Part shown: positions 1 to 8,260 of the stretch, piece after piece
Numbering within the stretch: position 1 is the first letter of the stretch
Layout of the letters: every line of letters begins with the position of its first letter
Source of the DNA: Pseudomonas alloputida
GTDB lineage: Bacteria > Pseudomonadota > Gammaproteobacteria > Pseudomonadales > Pseudomonadaceae
Assembly: GCF_021283545.2 (NCBI RefSeq)
Contig: NZ_CP128540.1
Location: 4,065,501-4,129,500 of the forward strand
Reading direction: 5' to 3'
DNA length: 64,000 nt
Notes under the pieces: generated by a model
What the model was told of the DNA's origin: nothing
The model's database searches: none
The model's input: the letters and a program-made list of their open reading frames with translations, nothing else
Position numbers and translations under genes: made by a program

Positions 1-167
1 GCCATTTCAGGCAAGCCTGCCTTCACACCAAGCTCGTCAAGCTGGGGCCTGATGTTCATGCCACATTTGGTCTCGGCGCCGCAAAAACGCACAACCTGTT
101 GTTTTTTCTCAGCATTCACAGCACACCAACATTTGACGCCCCAGCATTTCAGTGGTCAGATGCGCGC
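1..167. other. left-edge stretch without a confident gene
   Basis: No confident gene lies here. The minus strand reads open from about position 120 to the left edge and contains an ATG at 59. The peptide has two cysteines and a short helical look, so it could be the start of a leftward gene cut by the window edge. No good ribosome binding site is visible and the stretch is too short to identify. The first receptor riboswitch begins right after it on the plus strand. Confidence 0.3.
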
Positions 168-351
168 CAGTTTCAGGTGCCCTGCGCCGCCGCGCGCAGG
201 GTGAAACGGGAAACCGGTGCGTCGTGTTGCCCACGACAAGTCCGGTGCTGCCCCCGCAACGGTAAGCGAGCGAACCCTTCGAGATACCACTGTGCTCAAG
301 CATGGGAAGGTGAAGGTTTCATGCCCCTCGCAAGCCCGGAGACCGGCCTGG
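168..351 (+). promoter_or_regulatory. cobalamin (B12) riboswitch upstream of the TonB-dependent receptor
   Basis: The stretch has the ordered landmarks of the cobalamin riboswitch. There is a GTGAAACGGGAAACCGGTG-type block at about 201-219, the highly conserved GCTGCCCCCGCAACGGTA core at about 246-263, a CCACTGTG...GGGAAGG block at about 288-310, and the closing GCAAGCCCGGAGACCGGCC segment at about 330-349. It sits about 120 bases before the receptor start in the leader. In this family adenosyl- or other cobalamins shut off expression of the downstream uptake gene, so the receptor is expected to be repressed when corrinoid is plentiful. Confidence 0.93.
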
Positions 352-474
352 AGCTTCACTTGGCAACCCGCGGTGGGCGGGCGCAGGCCGGAATCCGTGC
401 GCGCGCCTGCCTGCATGGTTCGCCTTTGCGTGTTTTCCACCGGGATCCATTCATTCCTGCAGCAGTGGAACGAC

Positions 475-2601
475 ATGTCCCGTATGTTCAAGCTTCACCC
501 CCTGGCGGCCTGCCTGGCCGTCGCCCTGCCGGCGCTGGCTGATGACCACGACCCGCAGCCTCTGGCCCTGCCTTCCACGGCCATCACCGACACCCAGGAC
601 AACCGCACCATCGACCTGGCCACGCCGACCCAGGCCGGCTCGCGCCTTGGCCTCAGCGCCCTGGAAACACCGGCCAGCATCAGCAGCATCAGCGAACGGC
701 AGATTCAGCAGCGCAACAACATCACGGTGCAGGATGCAGTGACCCGCTCGCCGGGCATCACCTTCGTCGGCTCCCCGGGGGACGGCGGTACTGGCCTGTC
801 TGCCCGCGGCTTTGCCGGCCACAGCTCGGTGATGACCCTGTTCGACGGCGCGCGCCTGTACACCGGTGCCGGCACCCAGACCTTCCCGGTCGACCCGTGG
901 ATGGTCGAACGCATCGAAGTGATTCGCGGCCCGGCCTCGGTACTGCATGGCGAAGGCGCCACCGGCGCAGTGATCAACGTGATCCCGAAAAAACCTTTTG
1001 GCGGCGAGGTGCGCAACCACCTGCGCCTGGGTTATGGCTCGTGGGACCGCCAGCAGCTCGGTCTGGACAGCGGCGGCAGCCTCAGCGAGCGCCTGAGCTA
1101 CCGCCTGACGCTGAATCAACAGGCCGGCAATGGCTGGGTCGATCGCACCGCTTCACGTAGCCTGGCCCTGAGCGCCGCGCTGCGTTTTGATGCCAGTGAC
1201 AATCTCAGCTTCACCCTGGCCCATGACCGCGGCGATGCACAACCTGCCAACTACTACGGTACCCCGCTGATCGACGGCCACTACCGCAGCAGCCTGCGCA
1301 AGAAGAACTACAACGTGCAGAACGACGTGCAGCAGTACGTTGATGAATGGACCCGGCTCACGACCGACTGGGCGCTGAACGACCAGCTCAGCGCCAGCAA
1401 CCAGCTGTACTACATCAAAAGCCGCCGCCACTGGCGCAACGCCGAGGACTACAGCTGGGACACCGGGCGTGAGCAACTGCTGCGCGGCAGCTACCTGGAG
1501 ATCAAGCACAACCAGGAACAGTTCGGTGACCGCCAGACCTTCACCTTCGACCACAGCCTGTTAGGCCTGGCCAGCAAGACCGTGCTCGGTACCGAGTACA
1601 ACAAGGTGCGATTCAACGTCGACAGCAATTCACCCTACAACGATGTCGGCGGCGACTACATCGACCCGTGGCAGCCACAGTCAGGCTGGTTTCATAGCGC
1701 CTCGCCGTTGCGGCCGCAAACGCTCTCGACCACCCATACCTTTGCCCTGTTTGCCGAAAACCGCCTGCAATTGAGCGACCGCCTGTCTTTGGTTACCGGT
1801 GTACGTCGCGACCAGAACCACATCGACCGCAACAACCTGACCAACGACAGCCGCAGCGATCGCAGCCTGCAAGGGGGCAACTGGCGCGTCGGGCTGGTGT
1901 ACGCACTCAACGACGACCTGTCGTTGTACGGCCAGTACTCGACCAGCGAGGACGGGGTCAACAACCTCATCAGCCTCAGCCCCGCGCAGATGAATTATGA
2001 CCTGACCGAGGCGAAGCAGACCGAGGCAGGCCTCAAGCAGCGCTTTTGGGAGGGACGTGGCGAATGGACGCTTGCCGCCTACCACATCGTCAAGAAAAAG
2101 CTGCTGGTGGACGACCCGATCACGCACGAGAAGCAACAAGCCGGGCAGCAGACCTCCGATGGCCTGGAAGCGACGCTGGAACTGGCCCTGGCCCATCAGT
2201 GGCAGGTTTCGGCCAACGCATCGCTGGTACGCGCCAAGTACGACGACTTCGACGAAATGGTCGGCGGCATGCCGCAGGACCGCGCAGGCAACCGGCCGGC
2301 CAACGTGCCACGGCGTACCGCCAACCTTTGGTTGAGCAAAGGTTTCGGCCAGCAGGTGGAGGCCGGCATTGGGGCGCGCTATGTGGATGAGCGTTATGCC
2401 GATACCGCCAATACCCAGAGCGCCCCCGGGTACACCGTGGTCGATGCCAACATCGCCTGGCAGGTGTTGCCGGATGTGAAGTTGGGGTTGCAGTTGAACA
2501 ACCTGTTCGATCGCGAGTATGTACAGTCGGCGTTCAGCGGGCAGCAGTGGTTGATGGGGATACCGCGGTCGTACTTCGCGACGGTGGATTACAGCTTCTG
2601 A
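475..2601 (+). CDS. TonB-dependent outer-membrane receptor under a cobalamin riboswitch
   Basis: A 708-residue outer-membrane receptor with an N-terminal signal peptide (hydrophobic core LAACLAVALPALA). A plug domain follows, with QDAVTRSPGI and IEVIRGPASVLHGEGATGAVINVI, and then a long beta-barrel ending in the aromatic C-terminus FATVDYSF. The ATG at 475 was chosen because it begins the signal peptide. The open frame extends further upstream, but only through the riboswitch. By sequence the barrel looks like ferric-siderophore receptors rather than classical BtuB, yet the riboswitch argues for a cobalamin, cobinamide or related corrinoid substrate. The BtuFCD-like importer 1.6 kb downstream, also riboswitch controlled, is the likely inner-membrane partner. 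Confidence 0.9.
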   Translation: MSRMFKLHPLAACLAVALPALADDHDPQPLALPSTAITDTQDNRTIDLATPTQAGSRLGLSALETPASISSISERQIQQRNNITVQDAVTRSPGITFVGSPGDGGTGLSARGFAGHSSVMTLFDGARLYTGAGTQTFPVDPWMVERIEVIRGPASVLHGEGATGAVINVIPKKPFGGEVRNHLRLGYGSWDRQQLGLDSGGSLSERLSYRLTLNQQAGNGWVDRTASRSLALSAALRFDASDNLSFTLAHDRGDAQPANYYGTPLIDGHYRSSLRKKNYNVQNDVQQYVDEWTRLTTDWALNDQLSASNQLYYIKSRRHWRNAEDYSWDTGREQLLRGSYLEIKHNQEQFGDRQTFTFDHSLLGLASKTVLGTEYNKVRFNVDSNSPYNDVGGDYIDPWQPQSGWFHSASPLRPQTLSTTHTFALFAENRLQLSDRLSLVTGVRRDQNHIDRNNLTNDSRSDRSLQGGNWRVGLVYALNDDLSLYGQYSTSEDGVNNLISLSPAQMNYDLTEAKQTEAGLKQRFWEGRGEWTLAAYHIVKKKLLVDDPITHEKQQAGQQTSDGLEATLELALAHQWQVSANASLVRAKYDDFDEMVGGMPQDRAGNRPANVPRRTANLWLSKGFGQQVEAGIGARYVDERYADTANTQSAPGYTVVDANIAWQVLPDVKLGLQLNNLFDREYVQSAFSGQQWLMGIPRSYFATVDYSF

Positions 2602-2670
2602 TCTGGGTGGCTTGTGCCGCGAAGAGCCCGGCACAGTCCACACAAAAACCTCTATTCCCTTTCAGCGCCT

Positions 2671-2686
2671 TGTTATACGATAACGT
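2671..2686 (+). promoter_or_regulatory. Zur-type palindromic operator candidate
   Basis: The 13-base core GTTATACGATAAC (2672-2684) matches the Zur-box core GTTATAWTATAAC at 11 of 13 positions and is itself an inverted repeat with arms GTTAT/ATAAC. It lies 35 bases before the chosen start of the membrane acyltransferase-like gene, where it would overlap a promoter. Zinc-dependent repression by Zur is inferred. Other Fur-family regulators could recognise a related site. Confidence 0.5.
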
Positions 2687-2718
2687 TTCACATGAAATTC
2701 ATTCCTATTAGACAACCC

Positions 2719-3885
2719 ATGACAAGCGCCATTACCACGCCCACTCTGATCACCCAGCGCCTGCAGAGCATCGATGCCCTGCGCGGCCTGGTGATCCTGT
2801 TCATGCTCCTGGACCATGCCCGCGAGACTTTCCTCCTGCACCGCCAGGTCAGCGACCCCATGGCCATCGACACCACGGAACCGGCGCTTTTCTTCAGCCG
2901 CACCCTCGCCCACCTGTGTGCGCCTGTGTTCGTCCTGCTGACCGGCCTGTCGGCCTGGCTGTATGGCGAGAAGCATCAGGGCCGTGGCGACGTCTCGGCG
3001 TTCCTGTTCAAACGGGGGCTGTTCCTGGTGGTGCTGGAGTTCACCCTGGTCAACTTCGCCTGGACCTTCCAGTTGCCCCCCAGCGTGATCTACCTGCAAG
3101 TGATCTGGGCCATCGGCGTCAGCATGATCGCCCTGTCGCTGCTGGTGTGGCTGCCACGCGCCGCGCTGCTCGCACTGGGCGCCAGCATCGTCGCCGGCCA
3201 CAACCTGCTCGACGGCCTGCACTTTGGCGTGGATTCAGCCCTGCATGTGCCGTGGGCAATCCTGCATGATCGCGGCTGGCTGGCGTTTTCCGAAAACCTG
3301 CACCTGCGCACGTCTTACCCGGTGCTGCCGTGGATCGGCGTAATCGCCTTGGGCTACGGCCTGGGCCCCTGGTTCGCCCGCGGCAGCGATGCCGGCCAAC
3401 GCCAGCAATACCTGCTGGTGGCGGGTTTGTTCGCGCTGCTTGGCTTCGTCCTGCTGCGCATGTTCAACGGTTACGGTGAGGCACCGTGGAGCGGTTACCC
3501 AACCTTCACGCAAACCCTGATGAGCTTCTTCAACATCACCAAATACCCACCGTCGCTGCTGTTCCTGACCCTGACCCTGGGCTGCGGCCTGTTGTTGTTG
3601 CGCGCGTTCGAACGGGCCGGCCAGGCGCGCTGGATCACTGCCCTGGCGGTGTTCGGTGCGGCACCGATGTTCTTCTACCTGCTGCACCTGTATGTGCTGA
3701 AGCTACTGTACCTGGCCTGCGTGGCGCTGTTCGGGCTCAACCATGGCGACTACTTCGGTTTCGACGGTATTGCAGCGGTGTGGCTGGGCGCGGTGCTGCT
3801 GGCGGTTGCGCTGTACCTGCCGGTGCGCGGGTTCGCCCGCCTGAAGCAGCGTCGCCGCGACATCCGTTGGCTGAAGTACTTCTGA
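2719..3885 (+). CDS. DUF1624/heparan-N-acetyltransferase-like integral membrane protein
   Basis: A polytopic membrane protein of about 388 residues. The N-terminal signature QRLQSIDALRGLVILFMLLDHAR is typical of the DUF1624/acyltransferase-3-like family, in which a transmembrane His/Arg region transfers acyl groups across the membrane. About ten hydrophobic segments follow and the C-terminus is basic. Two in-frame starts are possible, 2692 and 2719. The later one leaves room for the palindrome and promoter, and neither has a strong ribosome binding site. The substrate is unknown. The gene sits between two riboswitch-controlled uptake units but has its own Zur-like box, so a role in metal limitation is a reasonable guess. 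Confidence 0.8.
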   Translation: MTSAITTPTLITQRLQSIDALRGLVILFMLLDHARETFLLHRQVSDPMAIDTTEPALFFSRTLAHLCAPVFVLLTGLSAWLYGEKHQGRGDVSAFLFKRGLFLVVLEFTLVNFAWTFQLPPSVIYLQVIWAIGVSMIALSLLVWLPRAALLALGASIVAGHNLLDGLHFGVDSALHVPWAILHDRGWLAFSENLHLRTSYPVLPWIGVIALGYGLGPWFARGSDAGQRQQYLLVAGLFALLGFVLLRMFNGYGEAPWSGYPTFTQTLMSFFNITKYPPSLLFLTLTLGCGLLLLRAFERAGQARWITALAVFGAAPMFFYLLHLYVLKLLYLACVALFGLNHGDYFGFDGIAAVWLGAVLLAVALYLPVRGFARLKQRRRDIRWLKYF

Positions 3886-3927
3886 AAAGCGTTTTCACCT
3901 GGCGGCGCGATGGTCTACCATGCGGGC

Positions 3928-4100
3928 CGCCGGTTTCCACCACGGAACTAACAGGGAATCCCAGGCCTGCCAATACAGGCCAATCGGAACTGCCCCCGCA
4001 ACTGTAGGTGCCGAGCCTGCTCCATCGATGCCACTGGGCCTGCCGCCCGGGAAGGCCGGAGCCGGGCCGTGACGCACCAGTCAGGAGACCTGCCGGCCTA
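3928..4100 (+). promoter_or_regulatory. cobalamin (B12) riboswitch upstream of the ABC importer
   Basis: A second cobalamin riboswitch. It has GGTTTCCACCACGGAAC and AACAGGGAATCC at about 3931-3962, the ACTGCCCCCGCAACTGTA core at about 3989-4006, a CCACTGGG...GGGAAGGCC block at about 4030-4058, and the closing GTCAGGAGACCTGCCGGCC at about 4080-4098. It lies in the leader of the substrate-binding protein, permease and ATPase genes, which are therefore expected to be turned down by cobalamin together with the receptor upstream. Confidence 0.95.
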
Positions 4101-4222
4101 CATTCACCAACCGGCGGGGTGTCCGGGATTGGCCATCCGTGTTGCCCCAGCCACCCGCTGGGGCTCGGCGATGCCTGTCCGTGCGTTCCTCACCAGAACT
4201 GTCCGATAGGAGATCGCCCAGC

Positions 4223-5233
4223 ATGCTGCTCCGTTTCGCCACCCTGCTCGCGGGCCTAAGCCTCACTGGCCTGGCCCAGGCCGCTGCCACCCACTACCCG
4301 CTGACGGTCGACAACTGCGGCAAGCCGCAGGTTTTTGCCCAGGCGCCGCAGCGCGCCGTCACCATCGGCCAGGCCGGTACCGAGCTGCTCTATGCCCTGG
4401 GGCTGGGTGACAAGCTGGCGGGCACCTCGCTGTGGTTCAACAACGTATTGCCGGAATACCAGGCGGTGAACGCCAAGGTGCCGCGCCTGGCCGACAACGA
4501 CCCCAGCTTCGAGGCGGTGGTCGGCAAGCGCCCGCAGCTGGTCGCGGCGCAGTTCGAATGGATGGTCGGTGCCCAGGGCGTGGTCGCCACCCGCGAGCAG
4601 TTCGATGAGCTGAAGATCCCCACCTACGTGCTGCCATCGGACTGCGAGGGCAAGGACAACCTGGTCGGTGCAGACGGCACCCGCCTGCAAGCGTTCCAGG
4701 TAGACAGCATCTACAAGAGCGTCAGCGAACTGGCCGAGATCTTCGACGTTCAGGACCGCGGCGCGGCACTGAACGCCGAATTGCAAGGGCGCCTCGACAG
4801 CGCCAGGGCACAGCTGGCCGGCAAGGACCTGTCGGCAACTTCGGCGCTGTTCTGGTTCTCCAGCGCCGACCTGGACATCGACCCCTATGTGGCCGGCCGC
4901 CAGGGTGTCGCCGACTTCATGCTGCGCACCCTCGGTGTGCGCAACGTGGTCGAGTCCAGCGAAGAATGGCCAAGCGTAGGCTGGGAAACCCTGGCCAAGG
5001 CCAATCCGACCTGGCTGATCATCGCGCGCATGGACCGCCGCCGTTTCCCCGCCGACGACTACCAGAAAAAGCTCGAATTCCTGCGCAGTGACCCGGTAAC
5101 CCGCAACATGGACGCGGTGAAGCACGACCGCATCATTATCCTCGACGCCGACGCCATGCAGGCCGGCATCCGCCTGTTCCGCGGCGTGCAGACGCTGTCC
5201 ACGGCCTTCGCCAGCGGTAAAGCAGCCCCGTGA
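4223..5233 (+). CDS. periplasmic substrate-binding protein of a cobalamin/Fe-siderophore-type ABC importer
   Basis: A 336-residue protein with a clear signal peptide (RFATLLAGLSLTGLAQAAA) followed by a class III periplasmic binding fold (Peripla_BP_2, the BtuF/FepB type). Supporting motifs are the early PQRAVTIGQAGTELLYALGLGDKLAG and the later GWETLAKANPTWLIIARM. ATG 4223 follows an AGGAGAT ribosome binding site. It is the first gene of a three-gene operon behind a cobalamin riboswitch, so a corrinoid ligand is likely. The two Cys in the mature protein (near DNCGK and PSDCEG) could form a disulfide. Corrinoid specificity rests on the riboswitch, not on binding-site residues. Confidence 0.87.
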   Translation: MLLRFATLLAGLSLTGLAQAAATHYPLTVDNCGKPQVFAQAPQRAVTIGQAGTELLYALGLGDKLAGTSLWFNNVLPEYQAVNAKVPRLADNDPSFEAVVGKRPQLVAAQFEWMVGAQGVVATREQFDELKIPTYVLPSDCEGKDNLVGADGTRLQAFQVDSIYKSVSELAEIFDVQDRGAALNAELQGRLDSARAQLAGKDLSATSALFWFSSADLDIDPYVAGRQGVADFMLRTLGVRNVVESSEEWPSVGWETLAKANPTWLIIARMDRRRFPADDYQKKLEFLRSDPVTRNMDAVKHDRIIILDADAMQAGIRLFRGVQTLSTAFASGKAAP

Positions 5234-6249
5234 TGATCCGCCTGTTACCCTGCATCGCGGTTGCCCTGGCCGCTCTGTTGGCCGCCCTGCTGGCCGGTAC
5301 CGCCATTGGCGAAACCAACCTGTCGCCCAGCGTGGTCGGTCAGGTGCTGGCCAACCACCTGTGGCAAGCCGCCTACCCGGTGGACCCGATCGACGCCGGC
5401 ATCGTCTGGAACTACCGCCTGACCCGCACCCTGGTCGCGGCCGCTTGTGGCGCCGGGCTGGCCACCTGTGGTGTCATCCTGCAGGCGATGTTGCGCAACC
5501 CACTGGCCGAGCCCTACCTGCTGGGGCTGTCTGCCGGTGCCTCGACCGGCGCGGTACTGGTCGGCCTGCTGGGGCTGGGTAGCCTGGCATTAAGCATGTC
5601 TGCTGGGGCCTTCATCGGCGCCGGGGCCGCATTTGCCCTGGTGCTGGTGCTGGCCCGCGCGGCCGGCCCCAGCAGCAACAATGCACAGGTCATCCTTGCC
5701 GGTATCGCCGGCTCGCAGCTGTTCAATGCACTGACCGCCTTCCTGATCACCAAGTCGGCCACCGCCGAACAGGCGCGCGGCATCCTGTTCTGGCTGCTGG
5801 GCAACCTGAGCGGCGTGCGCTGGCCTTCGGTGTGGCTGGCCGTACCGGTGGCGGTTTTCGGCTTGCTGGTGTGCCTGTGGCATCGCCGTGCGCTGGATGC
5901 CTTCACCTTCGGTGCCGACTCGGCCGCCTCGCTGGGCATCCCGGTGCGGCGCACCCAGTTGCTGCTGATCAGTTGTGCAGCGCTGGTGACGGCGGTGATG
6001 GTGTCCATTGTCGGCGCCATCGGTTTTGTCGGGCTGGTTATCCCCCATGCCTTGCGCCTTCTGCTCGGCCCCGGGCACAGCCGTCTGTTGCCCGCCAGCG
6101 CACTGGGCGGTGCGCTGTTCCTGATTGTGGCAGACATTCTTTCGCGCACGCTGATCACCGGCCAGGTGATCCCGGTGGGCGTGGTTACGGCGCTGATCGG
6201 TGCCCCCGTATTCGCACTGATTCTGGTCAGCCGTCGGGGGCGCCCATGA
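5230..6249 (+). CDS. FecCD/BtuC-family ABC transporter permease
   Basis: A 339-residue permease of the FecCD/BtuC family with about nine to ten hydrophobic helices. It carries the family motifs GVILQAMLRNPLAEPYLLGLSAGAS and, late in the protein, GAIGFVGLVIPHALRLLLGPGH, the coupling-helix region that contacts the ATPase. The frame opens with GTG at 5230, overlapping the stop of the binding-protein gene by four bases, with an ATG one codon later, so translational coupling is likely. It would form the homodimeric channel for the corrinoid delivered by the upstream protein. Confidence 0.9.
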   Translation: MMIRLLPCIAVALAALLAALLAGTAIGETNLSPSVVGQVLANHLWQAAYPVDPIDAGIVWNYRLTRTLVAAACGAGLATCGVILQAMLRNPLAEPYLLGLSAGASTGAVLVGLLGLGSLALSMSAGAFIGAGAAFALVLVLARAAGPSSNNAQVILAGIAGSQLFNALTAFLITKSATAEQARGILFWLLGNLSGVRWPSVWLAVPVAVFGLLVCLWHRRALDAFTFGADSAASLGIPVRRTQLLLISCAALVTAVMVSIVGAIGFVGLVIPHALRLLLGPGHSRLLPASALGGALFLIVADILSRTLITGQVIPVGVVTALIGAPVFALILVSRRGRP

Positions 6250-7034
6250 CCGCCATGGCAGCTGTTCGCATCCCTCCGCTGGCCTGCCATGGGCTGGGGC
6301 TGCAACTGGCCGGAAATACCGTGCTCAGCGATATCGACCTTCGCGTTGTCGCCGGTGAAACCCTGGGCATCGTCGGCCCCAACGGCTCGGGTAAATCCTC
6401 GCTATTGAAGTTGCTGGCAGGGCTGCGCAAACCCGCCTGCGGCAGCGTGCAGCTCCTGGGTGAGCCACTGGCACAGATGCCCCGCCGCCGTGTTGCCCAG
6501 GCGCTGGCGCTGGTCGAGCAACAGGCCGACACACTTGATGCGATCAGCGTGTTCGACGCGGTTGCCTTGGGCCGCACGCCCTGGCTCTCGGCCCTGGCAC
6601 CGTTCTCCCGGCAGGACTGCGCCATCGTCGAGCAAGCCCTGGCCGACCTCGACGCCCTGCACCTGCGTACGCGCCTGTGGGGGTCGCTGTCCGGTGGCGA
6701 GCGCCAGCGTGTGCACATCGCCCGTGCGCTGGCCCAACGGCCGCAGGTGCTGCTGCTGGACGAACCGACCAACCACCTGGACATTCAGCATCAGCTAAGC
6801 CTGCTGCAACAAGTGCAGGCGCTGCCGGTCACCACCCTGGTAGCGCTGCATGACCTCAACCAGGCGCTGACCTGTGACCGTGTCGCGGTTCTCGACAAGG
6901 GCCGTCTGGTCGCCCTCGGCAACCCCTTCGAAGTCCTTACCCCCGAGCGCCTGTTGAGCACCTTCGGCGTCCACGCCCACTACCTCACCGACCCTTTCGA
7001 CGGCGCGCGCATCCTGCGCTTTCGCGCCCCCTGA
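6246..7034 (+). CDS. ABC transporter ATP-binding protein, BtuD/FecE type
   Basis: A 262-residue ATPase. The Walker A is GPNGSGKSS (about residues 40-48), the Q-loop region follows, the signature is LSGGERQRV, the Walker B is VLLLDEPTNHLD, and a switch His follows in VALHDLNQAL. ATG 6246 overlaps the permease stop by four bases. It powers the riboswitch-controlled importer encoded by the two genes before it. It is the last gene of the operon, and the next gene lies on the other strand. Confidence 0.92.
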   Translation: MTAMAAVRIPPLACHGLGLQLAGNTVLSDIDLRVVAGETLGIVGPNGSGKSSLLKLLAGLRKPACGSVQLLGEPLAQMPRRRVAQALALVEQQADTLDAISVFDAVALGRTPWLSALAPFSRQDCAIVEQALADLDALHLRTRLWGSLSGGERQRVHIARALAQRPQVLLLDEPTNHLDIQHQLSLLQQVQALPVTTLVALHDLNQALTCDRVAVLDKGRLVALGNPFEVLTPERLLSTFGVHAHYLTDPFDGARILRFRAP

Positions 7035-7090
7035 ACCTGGTAGCCTTGCCCATGCTGTTGCGTCATCGCCAACAAGCACGTTCCCACAGG

Positions 7091-7588
7091 TCAGCGTAAT
7101 CGCAACTGCATGTGCGTGGTCTGCCACACCGGGTCCTGCTCCACGTCCACCACCGTGAAGCCTTGCCGCTCCCAGAACGCAATGGCACCCGGCAGAAACG
7201 GATGAGTATGCAAGTAAAGGCAGTCCAAGCCCGCTTGCATCGCCCGTTCGCGCAAGGCACCAAACAAGGCAGCAGCCAGGCCATGCCTGCGGTAGGCCGG
7301 CAACACGAACAGCCGCACCACCTCGACTACCCGCTCTGCGCGGTAATCAAGCTGGGCAAAGCGATGGTCATAGGGCAAGTAACCGATCACCGCAACCAGC
7401 CGCCCACCCTCACGGGCTTCCAGAAAGCAGCCCGCACCGTCCAGGTAAGTGTCGGCGAAATGCGCCAGGTCACGCGGCAAGGGTGCGTTGGCGAGCATCG
7501 GGAAAAGCGCACGCCGGGCGCTGTCGACAAACGCCAGCACTTCGGCAATGGCGTCACGCGCCACAGGTTGCAGGGTCCAGTTCGGCAT
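7091..7588 (-). CDS. GNAT-family N-acetyltransferase
   Basis: A 165-residue protein with the GNAT fold. The acetyl-CoA loop reads VVRLFVLPAYRRHGLAAALFGALRERA, and the end is the typical GFTVVDVEQDPVWQTTHMQLRL. The chosen start (MPNWTLQP) gives the standard single-domain length. Longer upstream starts would run into the promoter of the divergent lipoprotein gene. The acceptor substrate cannot be told from the sequence. It is transcribed toward the ABC importer operon, converging with it. Confidence 0.85.
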   Translation of the reverse strand: MPNWTLQPVARDAIAEVLAFVDSARRALFPMLANAPLPRDLAHFADTYLDGAGCFLEAREGGRLVAVIGYLPYDHRFAQLDYRAERVVEVVRLFVLPAYRRHGLAAALFGALRERAMQAGLDCLYLHTHPFLPGAIAFWERQGFTVVDVEQDPVWQTTHMQLRLR

Positions 7589-7683
7589 CGGGCTGTTGCC
7601 AGTGTGGTTGGGAGCGTACGGTTCTACCGCAGCGTGCCGCTCAAGGCAAATCACGGGGCTCGTCGCGGCAAGGCGGACATCGG

Positions 7684-7689
7684 TATAAT
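7684..7689 (+). promoter_or_regulatory. candidate -10 box of the lipoprotein gene
   Basis: A perfect TATAAT hexamer lies 32 bases before the lipoprotein ATG. No convincing -35 hexamer is seen 17 bases upstream, so this is a probable but unproven sigma-70 promoter. Confidence 0.4.
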
Positions 7690-7721
7690 CAGCAGTCTTC
7701 ACTGCCCGACCAGGCCACACC

Positions 7722-8201
7722 ATGCCTCGCCTCCCGAAGTTGCTGTTACCCCTGTTGCTGGCTGCTGCACTCACCGCCTGCGACCAGAAACCCTCCCGTG
7801 AAGAACAGATCCTCAGCCAGCTGCCGCTGCAGGACGCCTACACGCACAACATCGAGCGCATGTCCGCGCTGCTGGGCCGCAGTCATCCGCAGTTGTCGCA
7901 AGCGACCATCCAGGACGTACTGCGCAAGCACCTCACTGTCGAGGACCAGCGCCGGGACCTGTTCCGCCTGTACAGCGAAAAGAACTTCAGCGACGCCGAA
8001 TTCGCCACCATCGTCGCCGCCACCCAGGACCCAGCCAAAGCTCGCGCCCTGGAAGACACCGAAGCCGGCAAACGCTTGAGCGAAAAACTCACCGCCCTGA
8101 TGCGCGAAACCGCCCGCGATGTGAACGTGCAGGCCTTGGTCGAGCAGCGCATGCAACGGGTGGAAGACGAACTTGAGGCGCTGGACAATGCAGGCTCTTG
8201 A
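7722..8201 (+). CDS. small lipoprotein of unknown function
   Basis: A 159-residue protein starting with a lipoprotein signal (KLLLPLLLAAALTAC, lipobox LTAC with Cys at about residue 20). The rest is charged, helix-rich and probably coiled-coil, without any motif I recognise. It is anchored either to the inner or the outer membrane; the residue after the Cys is Asp, which in enterobacteria favours inner-membrane retention. The stop is followed directly by the diguanylate cyclase gene, so the two may form one transcript. Confidence 0.75.
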   Translation: MPRLPKLLLPLLLAAALTACDQKPSREEQILSQLPLQDAYTHNIERMSALLGRSHPQLSQATIQDVLRKHLTVEDQRRDLFRLYSEKNFSDAEFATIVAATQDPAKARALEDTEAGKRLSEKLTALMRETARDVNVQALVEQRMQRVEDELEALDNAGS

Positions 8202-8260
8202 GCACTGCCGGCCAAGGTAACTTCCGTTCAGCCGCCCTTTACGATCACCCGAGGTCAGGA

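Noticed and set aside
1..120. Possible leftward gene fragment at the left edge
   Set aside because: Only about 30 codons are visible, without a clear ribosome binding site or recognisable domain, so it is described as an uncertain stretch and not called as a gene.
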